Assembly: GCF_022376445.1 (NCBI RefSeq)
Contig: NW_025955726.1
Location: 1-12,757 of the forward strand
DNA from: Fomitopsis serialis
Lineage: Eukaryota; Basidiomycota; Agaricomycetes; Polyporales; Fomitopsidaceae
DNA length: 12,757 nucleotides
Direction of reading: 5' to 3'
The notes under the pieces: model-generated
The model's input: only the letters and a program-made list of their open reading frames with translations
Told to the model about the DNA's origin: nothing
Database searches by the model: none
Part shown: positions 1 through 7,458 of the stretch, in pieces
Layout: the number at the start of each line of letters is the position of its first letter
How positions within the stretch are numbered: the stretch's first letter is position 1
Translations under genes and position numbers: made by a program

Positions 1-147
1 GCACCCTACCGGGGGCGGAACGAAGCGTCAGTAGACATCTCGGCAATACAAGAATGGGACGAGTACTTGCCGGATGAAAACGAAGAGCTGGAAGCACGAT
101 TCGGAACATACGAGGGCGACGAAGACGAGGAAGAGGAGGATGAATAG
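1..147 (+). CDS. C-terminal end of an unidentified gene, acidic tail
   Basis: An open frame enters from the left edge and ends at TAG 145-147, giving 48 codons. The visible protein begins APYRGRNEAS and includes a segment with WDEYLPDENEE. It ends in a run of about 14 mostly Asp/Glu residues. No catalytic motif is visible, so the family cannot be named. The frame has no start in the window because the gene lies mostly to the left. Its stop is 28 bp from the stop of the opposing gene D, so the two are tail-to-tail. It could be the main (possibly transposase- or replicase-like) gene of the element whose other genes lie to the right, but that is a guess from position only. Codon content and the clean stop make it likely to be coding. 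Confidence 0.6.
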   Translation, partial: APYRGRNEASVDISAIQEWDEYLPDENEELEARFGTYEGDEDEEEEDE

Positions 148-175
148 GGGAACCGGAGGGAGGAGGTAGCGGGGG

Positions 176-752
176 TCAGAATTGACGAGGCGCACGGAGG
201 GGAGTGAGTATCCCGGAGGGGAGTGGGGAGGAGGATCGAAGGTGGTCGACAAGACCGTTGAGGAGAGCGTCAAGGGAGTCGAAGGAGGGATCGTCGGGGC
301 CACGTTCCGGGGAAGTCAGGCGGGCGTAGGCATCGACCTGGAAGTCGTCGAGCTCGCGGACGACCACGGATAAAGCATCAAGTGTCTCGCGGACGGCGTG
401 AACGCGAGCGGCGAGGGAGCGGACGGATTGAATCGTGGAACGCTGGCCTCGTCGGCGAGGCGACGGAATTCGGCGAAGGATGTACGAAACTCGGTGACTT
501 GGCGGAGGGAACGGCGGTCTACCGTATCAAGGGCGTGGAACAGGCCTCCCATAGCGGTAGCAAGGTTGCCCCGGAGGAGCTAAACTCGGACTCCACACCC
601 CGGAGGGTGGCGGCGTGCTCAGCGGAGAGAGCCTCAAGACGGGATAGGCGTTCTTCGACGGAGAGGTCAGTGAAGAGGACGGTATCGTTGCGGTCGTCGG
701 CAGTGACCACGCCGTTCACGCCCGGCGAGGACGGAGGGGCGGGGCTGGCCAT
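176..752 (-). pseudogene. Gene D: coiled-coil-like protein broken by two frameshifts
   Basis: ATG at 752 opens a frame starting MASPAPPSSPGV, followed by a helical, charged stretch (LSVEERLSRLEALSAEHAA). Near 588 the coding signal moves to a second frame (GGLFHALDTVDRRSLRQV, then TSFAEFRRLADEA). Near 440 it moves to a third (RSLAARVHAVRETLDALS, then LDDFQVDAYARLTSPERG), which stops at 178-176. Together they would make about 190 residues, rich in Leu, Arg, Glu and Ala, with no membrane segment or known catalytic motif. No intron with usable splice sites fits either shift, so single-base indels are the simplest explanation, either real decay or assembly error. Upstream ATGs at 953 and nearby are in a low-complexity leader and were not used. 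A TATA-like promoter lies 51-67 bp upstream. Function unknown. Confidence 0.6.
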
Positions 753-802
753 GGTAGATGCAAGCTCCGTGCAAGAATGAGGGGGAGGAGACGTGCGGAG
801 GG

Positions 803-819
803 GGAGGGAATATAAGGGA
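803..819 (-). promoter_or_regulatory. TATA-like core promoter of gene D, shared with gene A
   Basis: On the plus strand this reads GGAGGGAATATAAGGGA, so the minus strand reads TCCCTTATATTCCCTCC. It lies 51-67 bp upstream of the gene D ATG (752) and is followed by a pyrimidine-rich stretch on the transcribed strand. The same 17 bp with one change occurs at 6970-6986 upstream of gene A. The TATA role is inferred from sequence and position. Confidence 0.5.
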
Positions 820-1110
820 CGCGCGGAGGGTATGCGGAACGGCTTATCGGTCGAGATCGATGAAGAGAACAGGCACGCGATGCGAGGCCGGGGAGTACGC
901 GGGGGGAGTGGAATGGGGCGCTTGCAGATTAACGGCAGGGCACGAGGTGACAACGGGAGTCAGAGTACGGAGGACCCCGGATTCAAGAAACTCGGTCGCG
1001 AGGGAGAGCGGACAACAAAGCCATTCATTAACAATTAGCGAGGAACGGGGAATACATGGACGGGAACAGGACAGGGGCTATTTACATACAAGTACGAACG
1101 GAGGCCTACT
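820..1110. other. Intergenic spacer between genes C and D
   Basis: No gene is supported in this stretch. Open frames exist on both strands but have no ATG-led structure and look like GC-rich background. It lies between the stop of the C half (1111) and the D promoter. Confidence 0.5.
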
Positions 1111-1787
1111 CTACTGCGCATCCTCCGACTCCAGATCCGCGTCGACCGCGGCGGCGTCCGCCATCTCGGTGTCCTCATCGGGAGTGACACGTCCCGCCGC
1201 GTCGTTGGGGGCGCCGAGCAAACCCGGACGAAGGACGAACCGCTCGACCGCGTCGAGGCCGCCCGCAAGGTCCTGGACACGGCGACGGACGGAGCGGGAC
1301 GGGCCAGCCACAGGAGACGGGGAACGAGCTGGCGGGGGTGCGTAGGACGCCAGGAGGTCGGCCGGCGGGCTCCCCTCGACGATCGTGGAACGGGGAATGC
1401 GGGGCGTGTGGTCGTAGCGGGCGGCAACCTCAGGGGAGACGTCGGTGTGAAGGCCGATGTACCGGAGACGCGGGGGCCATTGGCTGGAAATGTCAAGGTC
1501 GACACGTCAGCAAGGAGAAGGAGGAGCGGAGGAAGAAAAACACGCACGAAGCCGAGTGAGGGAGCACTGCTCCTTCAAACGGATACAGGTGCTGCACCCA
1601 TGGCCAGGGTACCCGTCGCGGCGACAAACGTGATTGCGCTTTGCGCATTTCTCGCACGGCGTGCCCGGACTGTACACGAAGGGCCCGTAACGGATACGGT
1701 CCTTCCTTGAAGACGCGCCTTTTGGAGGCGGCAGAGCGATGTCGACGAGTCCTGGGGCCGGACGAGGAGGAGCGGGGACGGAGGCAA
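1111..1787 (-). CDS. Gene B/C, 3' half: Zn2Cys6-like cysteine cluster protein
   Basis: The minus strand encodes GLVDIALPPPKGASS, a linker, then six cysteines: C-E-K-C, six residues, C, nine residues, C-S-T-C, six residues, C. This is C-x2-C-x6-C-x9-C-x2-C-x6-C, inside the range of the fungal Zn(II)2Cys6 cluster (C-x2-C-x6-C-x5-12-C-x2-C-x6-8-C). The stretch around it is basic (RKDRIRYGPF). A 60-nt intron, 1543-1484 (GTGTTT donor, CTGAC branch, TTTCCAG acceptor), joins it in frame to a second exon. That exon continues LRYIGLHTDVSPEVAARYDH, then Pro/Ser-rich sequence, and ends in an acidic tail (LESEDAQ, stop at 1113-1111). There is no credible ATG at the 5' end. The sequence starts abruptly at the inverted repeat at 1788, so I read it as the 3' half of the gene whose 5' half is at 4510-5492. 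Zinc binding and DNA or RNA binding are inferences; the function is unknown. Confidence 0.65.
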
Positions 1788-1802
1788 CGCATCGGCGAAA
1801 AG
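1788..1802 (+). repeat. Left copy of 15-bp inverted repeat
   Basis: CGCATCGGCGAAAAG. Its exact reverse complement is at 4495-4509. Both copies sit at the composition breaks that separate the two halves of gene B/C. Confidence 0.6.
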
Positions 1803-1870
1803 GCAGAATCAATATCGGGCCTGAGAGGCGTAGGCGGTGCAATTCGTGACTTACCCTATTAGGTATCGCC

Positions 1871-1899
1871 AGCCATAGCCAGCCATAGCCAGACATAGG
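1871..1899 (+). repeat. 10-bp tandem repeat, about three copies
   Basis: AGCCATAGCC is repeated at 1871-1880 and 1881-1890, followed by a diverged third copy (AGACATAGG). It lies inside the putative insertion close to its left end. On the minus strand it forms part of an open frame that starts with ATG 1926, but no acceptor in the right phase connects that frame to the cysteine-cluster exon. Confidence 0.7.
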
Positions 1900-2283
1900 C
1901 TGGCCGTTCTGGAGAATATTCGACATTCTGTTTATTCCAGGTCAGGTCATTTAATTATAGTGAGCCTCAGATATATAGTCATCTTACAATGCAGTGCTGG
2001 AAATATATACAACATCGACACGCCCCGCGAACGAATGCGTCGCCAAAGCTAGTAGCCTATCTACCGGCGAGTCAACAATGTCGATGTGAACAGTGAATGT
2101 GCCTTGAGCTGTGCCTGCATAACATGTCTACAGATAAGCTACTCATTACTATTTATGAGCTGCAGTAATAAATGCAGTGCACTGAACAATACGTGCACCC
2201 TGGTCACGGCTGCGCGTTGCGCCCGTCTGGCTCACAGCGCTTACGGATTCGGAATACGAACTTACCATAACAGTAGCTCACCT

Positions 2284-2367
2284 CGCCCGATCGGGCGATG
2301 ACGTAGTTAGATGCATCCGCGTACGGGCAATGACATACTTAGGTAGATGCGTCCACGACCATATAAA
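2284..2367 (+). promoter_or_regulatory. Candidate promoter with palindrome, duplicated motif and TATA box
   Basis: A perfect 14-bp palindrome CGCCCGATCGGGCG (2284-2297) overlaps two diverged copies of a motif CGGGCRATGACRTASTTAG (from 2292 and from 2324). TATAAA follows at 2362-2367. Downstream the plus strand is pyrimidine-rich and has no ATG until 2653. A consensus splice donor GTAAGT lies at 2590. This resembles a fungal promoter with a spliced leader, but no gene I can support follows, so it may be a relic. Confidence 0.35.
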
Positions 2368-2521
2368 GCTTCTGTGCTCCTTCAAGGACTGGGATCTCTT
2401 CTTGACCTCGAACCCCCATCTTCTGCTCTCTTGTTTCTCACCGTTTCCTCCCTCTTCCGCGTCATCAGCGCTCGACTGCACGCGGTCACGTGTGCGCATA
2501 CAGTCCGATTGGTGCAGAGCA

Positions 2522-2542
2522 CGGGTCACCTTTTGTGACCCG
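2522..2542 (+). repeat. Perfect 8-bp hairpin
   Basis: CGGGTCAC (2522-2529), loop CTTTT, GTGACCCG (2535-2542). It lies in the ATG-free leader downstream of the TATA box at 2362. Role unknown. Confidence 0.6.
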
Positions 2543-2987
2543 CTACCTGCACCATACCCGCCACTCTCCGCCACTCACCAGCACCAGTCGTAAGTAGGTG
2601 CATTGCAGGATTAGGGCCCAACCCACGCGGGTAGGTATCCATTTCCGTACTAATGCGCGTACCCGCCCTGCAGTCTGCGGCCTACGATGGTATTGCCAAA
2701 AGAGGCAACCCCGCGAGCGCCCAAACGCGTCGCTCGCGGAGGTTCCCCCTTGTCACTGGCCTCACCTCCCTCTCTCCCTCTCGCCGCTCGTCCTGCTAAC
2801 ACCCTCCCAGTCTTAAGATTCGTCTATGACGTCTCCCGGGCTCGGGCTTGGGCATGCACAAGTATGACCACGAGTGCCCAACACACAAACACGCGCGATG
2901 GACGGATAACATGCATATGAGCGAGGGACAGGCGAGGGCAACAGCGGTGAGCAGGGCCCCGGCGTGCACAACAAACACTGACTACGA

Positions 2988-3013
2988 GCACGCAGGGTAA
3001 ATGCCCTGCGTGC
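2988..3013 (+). repeat. Perfect 10-bp hairpin
   Basis: GCACGCAGGG (2988-2997), loop TAAATG, CCCTGCGTGC (3004-3013). It lies inside the putative insertion. There is no T-run after it that would suggest a terminator. Confidence 0.65.
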
Positions 3014-3943
3014 AGACGCAGCCGACGAGCAGATTGCAGGTGCGTTAATGAAGGAGAGGTGAGTGCAGATGTGCACCAATGAGCAAGCTGATCACCAGCA
3101 CAGGGCTCACCGACGCACACTTCAATCTCGAGTGCGCTGGACGAATGCTCAGCACGCAGGCATGGCCAGCGAATTTGCAGGTGAGCATGCGGGCGACAGG
3201 CCCACTCGCTCGCGTCTCGAACACGAGCAAAACAGCACCCACCAAGCACCCACCATGTCCGGCCAGCCGAGGATACCGCCAGTGACGACGCAAGGGCATC
3301 ATGGAGTCTTTTGACCAGTAGACCATTGCGATGTCACCGCGCGCTCGGTAGTTGCCTCGCAGTTGCCACTCCAAGCACCGACGTCGAACAACCGCAAACC
3401 GGCCTTCGCGCGACGACGGGTTCGACGTGTCAACGCGCACATCCAGGCTGCGACAGGAGGTCCCACCAATGCGCAGCGCGTGTGCAAACCCGACAGACAG
3501 GTCTCCCGACACGTGCAAAGGCAAGCACAGACCAAGATGTGCAGATGGACAGCACATCTCGTGCCCGCCAAGTCACCCTGCCAGACGCATCGACGCACAC
3601 GTCGTCGCTCGATGCGCCCTGATCCGCGCTCGACAAACCTACGTTCGCGCCACGCCCCCACTCGTCCACGCCTCTCAGGCTGTCGCCGCGCCTCCGTTCC
3701 CCGATCGCTCTCGGAACCATGTGCGCAGAACCTCTCGTCCGCCCGCGCTGTCTCACCTCGTATGTGCTCATCCACCCGTCCACCCGCTCACTGACCCGCG
3801 GACCCGCAGTACTTCCTCGAGACCCATCGCAGCGGGTAGAGGTGCGGGTAAACCCCTGGACACCCGGCGGGGTTACCTGTGCAGTTCACTGCGACACATA
3901 TGGCGACCGTCGCCACGGGAAACGGGCTGGCGTGCGAGCAGGC

Positions 3944-3991
3944 AGGCTGACGAACGGGAAAGCTGGCAGGCGGATAAGCGGGAAAGCTGGC
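3944..3991 (+). repeat. 24-bp tandem repeat, two copies plus partial
   Basis: Two copies of a 24-bp unit lie at 3944-3967 and 3968-3991, sharing CGGGAAAGCTGGC at one end and differing mainly in the first half. A partial third copy starts at 3992. No coding function is supported. Confidence 0.6.
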
Positions 3992-4446
3992 AAGCGGGAG
4001 CCGCATACGTCAAATGCAGGTGCTCCAATTTCGTATGGTCTCACTGTGCCCATTGTACATCGCACGCGCAAGCGTCATCTCGAAAAATGACATGGCATTT
4101 TTTCATGATTTGGCTGAGGACGAGACGGATATCCGAGCCTCCGGGCAGCAGCTATAGGGCTCGTAGCAGCCAACCTGGCCGCCTGCACACATGGCCCGCC
4201 GTCCAATGACTCAGACTCGCCCCGCACGATGGTGTATGTGCCGGGCCTGGCACTTGCGCGAGGCAGACGTCATCAGAGCTGCTGGGTGATGACCCATGCC
4301 AGTGCCTTCCGAACCACATGCAATGACTAAACGGCGTCGGGGCATCTTATAGGTAACGCTGGATCGGCTCAGATGTCGTCAGATAAATGACTGGAGAAGC
4401 CCATGTCATAAATCCATGGCATGAGCGTCGAAACCCAGCACGGTAA

Positions 4447-4484
4447 GGGCCTACCAAGGTAGGTGCCCTATCTATAGCTAGATA
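4447..4484 (+). repeat. Two adjacent palindromes near the right end of the insertion
   Basis: GGGCCTACC, AA, GGTAGG form an imperfect hairpin at 4447-4468 (one extra T in the right arm). TATCTA, TAGC, TAGATA form a second at 4469-4484. Both lie within 65 bp of the right 15-bp inverted repeat and could be sub-terminal element structure. Confidence 0.45.
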
Positions 4485-4494
4485 TAGCTCGCGA

Positions 4495-4509
4495 CTTTTC
4501 GCCGATGCG
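4495..4509 (-). repeat. Right copy of 15-bp inverted repeat
   Basis: The plus strand reads CTTTTCGCCGATGCG, the reverse complement of 1788-1802. It marks the place where the Pro-rich coding sequence of the B half gives way to AT-rich sequence. Confidence 0.6.
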
Positions 4510-5492
4510 GGCGGGCGAGGAGGGTGAACGATGAGACGGGGGAGGCGACGTGGAGCGGAGTCGGGGGCGGGAGATGGCGATGGAGCGGGGCTGAGGACGG
4601 CGATCGGGGGAGGGGACTGAAAACGACGAGGAACGGCTCGTCCCCGCGGAAACGACGGAGGCGGTGACGGGGACTCACCACGAGCGGACGGCAACGGAAG
4701 GAAAAGAGGGAGGGGCGGCTCGGGGAGAGGTGGAGGCCCCTCATCATCGGAGTCGGTGGCCACCGCGTCCAGCATGTCAACGTCGATAGGAGGGGCCGGA
4801 GGCGGGGAAAGGCGGGCGAACGGGGAGGACGAGGCAGACCGGGGAGCAGGGGACGCACGCGGAGACCATCGAGGCCCGGAATGAGCGGGCGAGGCGACAG
4901 GAACGGCGGCTGGCGCGGGGATGGGTGGAGCATCCGGAACAGAGTCGAAGGGGGACAGGACGGACTCGGCGACCTTGAAGTACGTACTGGCCCAGCGCGC
5001 TTCGGTACCGACGAGGAGGGCCGGGGTGGTGAGGTCTTCAACGAGGACCTCGAGGGTCCGCTGGTAAACGGAGTCGACCTCCGCATACTCGTTAAGACGA
5101 GTCAGGAGCGAGCCGAGGATGACGAGGGTCTCGGGGCGCATCTCAACCCGCGGGTGACCCTGCCCCAGCGCGTACTCCTGGTTCGCCAGGAAGATAGCCT
5201 GTAAAAGAAGACGTCAGTGGCGGGTCACTGGGGAAACAGGAGAAAGGGTACTTACTCGAGCAAGCGCCACCTCGCGAGCCCACGAGAGCCATGCGGAACT
5301 CTCGTCCGGAGGGGCGTCGTCCGACAGAGGGGGCTCGGCACGGGCGATGCAGACAATCCTCATCTCCAGGTTGACGAGGGTGGAGAGTGCGGCGAGCCGG
5401 AGGGAGTAGAGGCGATCCGGGAAACTGGACGCCAAGGCGGTGGCGGCATCGAAGGCCACAGCGCGAGCTTCAGGGGACGGGGAGCGAGACAT
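4510..5492 (-). CDS. Gene B/C, 5' half: helical N-domain and Pro/Ser-rich linker
   Basis: ATG 5492 starts MSRSPSPEARAVAFDAATAL. Exon 1 (5492-5256, 79 codons) ends AWLSWAREVALAR at a perfect GTAAGT donor. The intron is 5255-5199 (57 nt, CTGAC branch, TTTACAG acceptor, phase 0). Exon 2 (from 5198) reads AIFLANQEYALGQGHPRVEM, then helical sequence to about residue 150. A long Pro/Ser-rich region with an acidic patch (DVDMLDAVATDSDDEG) runs to the inverted repeat at 4509. The frame happens to stay open beyond it to a stop at 4347, but composition changes sharply there. Layout (compact N-domain, disordered Pro linker, cysteine cluster in the 3' half) is Gag-like in outline, but no family is recognised. 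Gene A shares the W-L-x-W-A motif and intron position. TATAAAT lies about 90 bp upstream. The exon model is strong; the function is unknown. Confidence 0.7.
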
Positions 5493-5580
5493 GGAGAGCA
5501 GGACGAAAGCGGGTCGACAGCGAGGAGAGGAGCAGGCGGTGGAGGATGTTAGGCGGGCGGAGGGAGCACCGGAGGCAGCG

Positions 5581-5587
5581 ATTTATA
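5581..5587 (-). promoter_or_regulatory. TATA box of gene B/C
   Basis: The minus strand reads TATAAAT at 5587-5581, 89-95 bp upstream of the ATG at 5492, followed by a pyrimidine-rich leader. The sequence and spacing fit a fungal core promoter. Confidence 0.6.
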
Positions 5588-5599
5588 CGCGGAAGGTGG

Positions 5600-6043
5600 C
5601 CGCTGATGGCCCGGAGCCACACTGATCGGAGGGCCGATCGAGATCCCAGGCCACTTCTTCCCACGGAAGGAACGCGCCCGACCAATCAGGTCCCGGGAAG
5701 GTAGGCGGGATGGGCGAGCGAGACGGACCAATTCCGGCAGGGTCCAGTGAAGGAACGGACACGGAGGCAGGGATAAAGGAGCGCGTGCAACGAACACAGC
5801 AAACGGACCGGAGACGGCCTGACCGAGGACGGTCAGAATTTCAGGTGGGGGGAGATGTGGGGAAGCCCCACAGAGCAGGCCCGGAACCAACCGATACAAG
5901 GCAAACGACTACAAAGGACAACGGACGGCGTTACACACGGAAGGGACGTCGAAGGATAGGTTACCTAGGCAGCACAACCGGAAAGCAACTCATTAGGGCA
6001 ACCGGAGGCAGCCCTGGACGGCACCGGAGGGTACAGGAACGAA
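5600..6043. other. Spacer between gene A and gene B/C
   Basis: No gene is supported. The plus-strand frame 5710-6129 is Arg/Thr/Gly-rich and overlaps the end of gene A, so I treat it as background. A small inverted repeat GATCGG, AGGG, CCGATC lies at 5624-5639 upstream of the B/C TATA box. Confidence 0.5.
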
Positions 6044-6855
6044 CTACTCCTCACGCACACTCTCCCCCTCATCCATCAAATCAGTCTCGGTCTCGGTTTC
6101 GACACCCGCATCCTCGAAATCGTCACTAGTACGCGCCGGAGGGAACTGAAGGCGACGCGGAATGCCGGAATAGTCAGCGTCCGGAACGTACACGCCACGC
6201 GAAAGACGATCGTGCACGCCGGCAACACTGGACGCCAGGCCGGAGAGAATACGGCGGGTATGCTGAGCCTCGGACTGGAAGGAGGCGGACACGTCACGTT
6301 GAACGCTAGCGTAACGTTGGAGCTGGGAGATGAGCGCGTCGAGGCTGTCGGAGGAAGCCCGGAGGGGGGAGAGCTGCATGGGCCTCTCGAGGTACCAAAC
6401 CGGAAGCAACGGACGGCCCACTTCGACATCGGACTGCTCAACAGCGACGCGGTTGGCGGACCAGGCGATAGTAGGGTACGGCTCGCCAACGACGCTGTGC
6501 TCGGACGCGATGGTCGAGAACACCTGGTCAAGGTAGTCGATCAGATCCTGGACGTCGGAGAACCGGCGGATGAGAGGGAGGGACACGTCGCCATGCGCAG
6601 TAGCTCGCGCCCGGGAGTCGAAGAGCATGCGCTACGCACCGGAAGGAGCGTCAGCCCGCCGGAAGGAGAATATACGAGATGAATATCACCCACGACGATC
6701 CAGCGGGCGGCGTGGGCCCAGGCCAACCATTCGGTAGGACTGTCAGCGACAAGACGCGGCTCGACGACTCGTTCATCCCGGAGGAGAGCAAGAAGACGGT
6801 AGAAGCGGGTAGAGTAGACGATGGCGGAGGGGTTGGCTGGGGCATCGGAGGGCAT
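6044..6855 (-). CDS. Gene A: two-exon uncharacterised protein with acidic C-terminus
   Basis: ATG 6855 starts MPSDAPANPSAIVYSTRFYR. Exon 1 (6855-6694, 54 codons) ends EWLAWAHAARWIV at a GTGGGT donor. The intron is 6693-6632 (62 nt, CTGAC branch, CGTAG acceptor, phase 0). Exon 2 (6631-6044) starts RMLFDSRARATAHGDVSLPL. Total 249 aa. Exon 2 carries a predicted helical segment (SSDSLDALISQLQRYASVQR) and an acidic end (TETETDLMDEGESVREE). No signal peptide, membrane span or catalytic motif is seen. An in-frame upstream ATG at 6966 would add 37 Leu/Pro/Ser-rich residues. I preferred 6855 because that extension looks like untranslated leader. It is the promoter-distal neighbour of gene B/C on the same strand and shares a motif and intron position with it. 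Function unknown. Confidence 0.7.
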
Positions 6856-6969
6856 GGCGCTGGACGGGAGACGGTACAGGAAGGGAAGGAGGGGGCTTAA
6901 GAGAGACCGGAGGGAACGGGGAAGTACGGGGAGGAGTGCCAGCGAGGCGGAGGCGTGGGAGAGCAAGCC

Positions 6970-6986
6970 GGAGGGAACATAAGGGA
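6970..6986 (-). promoter_or_regulatory. Core promoter element of gene A, shared with gene D
   Basis: The plus strand reads GGAGGGAACATAAGGGA, 16 of 17 bases identical to 803-819 upstream of gene D. It lies 115-131 bp upstream of ATG 6855. Confidence 0.45.
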
Positions 6987-7062
6987 GGGAGCCGGGGACC
7001 GGGAGGGAGACAACCTACCGACCTACCACCTAGGAGTAGAGAGCGAGCTCAACGGCGATTCC

Positions 7063-7207
7063 CTGCGTTTCTGACTGCGTCCTGCGTTTACTGCGTTGCG
7101 AATAGATCACTGCGTTCACCTTCAACGAGCACCGCGTTTCCTTCCGGCTCTCTGCGTTTTATCCGGCTTCAACGAGTTTCTACGCGTTCACTCTGAGTCC
7201 CTGCGTT
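7063..7207 (+). promoter_or_regulatory. Cluster of CTGCGTT motifs between divergent genes
   Basis: Exact CTGCGTT occurs at 7063, 7082, 7091, 7110, 7152 and 7201. CTGCGTC is at 7075, and CGCGTT variants lie near 7132, 7184 and 7228. Spacing is irregular (9-49 bp), so it is not a simple tandem repeat. It sits between gene A (minus) and the mini-gene (plus), so binding sites for a regulator of a shared promoter are plausible but untested. Confidence 0.45.
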
Positions 7208-7458
7208 GTGGGACGACTCCACCACTCTCCTCCGACCGCGTTACAGTGTCCCCTGCGAGTATCCGAGCTCGTACGTCCCCTCCAGGCCCGAATCGTCACA
7301 TCCCCTTCCCGTCCGCTTGCCAACAGCCCCCGCCCGTCGTTTCTACCGACACCACCGATTCCTTCCGGTCTCTTTTCGACCCGGGAGACTCGCAACCTAC
7401 ACAGCGTCGTCCACGCACCGGGGACTCGCAATCACCACAGCGCAACGTGCACGAAGGT

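Larger units (their letters stand above)
2600..4340. other. Long stretch without a supportable gene
   Basis: Six-frame reading gives only Arg/Ser/His/Pro-rich open frames with no conserved motif and mostly no ATG start. A splice-like CTAAC branch point and CCTCCCAG acceptor end near 2812, but no donor and exon pair fits a protein. The stretch contains hairpins (2988-3013, 4083-4102) and a 24-bp tandem repeat (3944-3991). Confidence 0.5.
1788..4509. mobile_element. Putative 2.7-kb insertion splitting gene B/C, 15-bp inverted ends
   Basis: The plus strand begins CGCATCGGCGAAAAG (1788-1802) and ends CTTTTCGCCGATGCG (4495-4509), a perfect 15-bp inverted repeat. Base composition changes at both ends, from GC-rich coding sequence outside to more AT-rich, hairpin-rich sequence inside. 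Outside, one gene half lacks a start and the other lacks a natural stop. Joining codon 4511-4509 to codon 1788-1786 keeps frame and links two Pro-rich stretches. No target-site duplication is evident. Inside I find no transposase or other gene I can support: the long open frames (for example plus strand 3352-4209) are Arg/Ser/Pro-rich with no ATG start. A non-autonomous DNA element or a captured fragment is possible. Confidence 0.4.

Noticed and set aside
1854..1926. Alternative first exon of gene C from ATG 1926 with a perfect GTAAGT donor at 1854
   Set aside because: No acceptor in the needed phase connects it to the cysteine-cluster frame, and it lies inside the putative insertion.
2084..2600. 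Solo LTR around the TATA box at 2362
   Set aside because: No TG...CA ends, direct repeat partner or primer-binding site could be identified.
3352..4209. Plus-strand open frame of 285 codons
   Set aside because: It starts at TTG, is Arg/Ser/Pro-rich, spans tandem repeats and has no motif. It is most likely a chance frame in GC-rich DNA.
1854..4471. CCCTAT at 1854-1859 and 4466-4471 as a target-site duplication
   Set aside because: A 6-bp match is expected by chance and no inverted termini adjoin it. The 15-bp inverted repeat gives better boundaries.
5710..6129. Plus-strand frame between genes A and B
   Set aside because: It overlaps the end of gene A, is Arg/Thr/Gly-rich and lacks motifs. 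Gene A has the stronger spliced model on the other strand.
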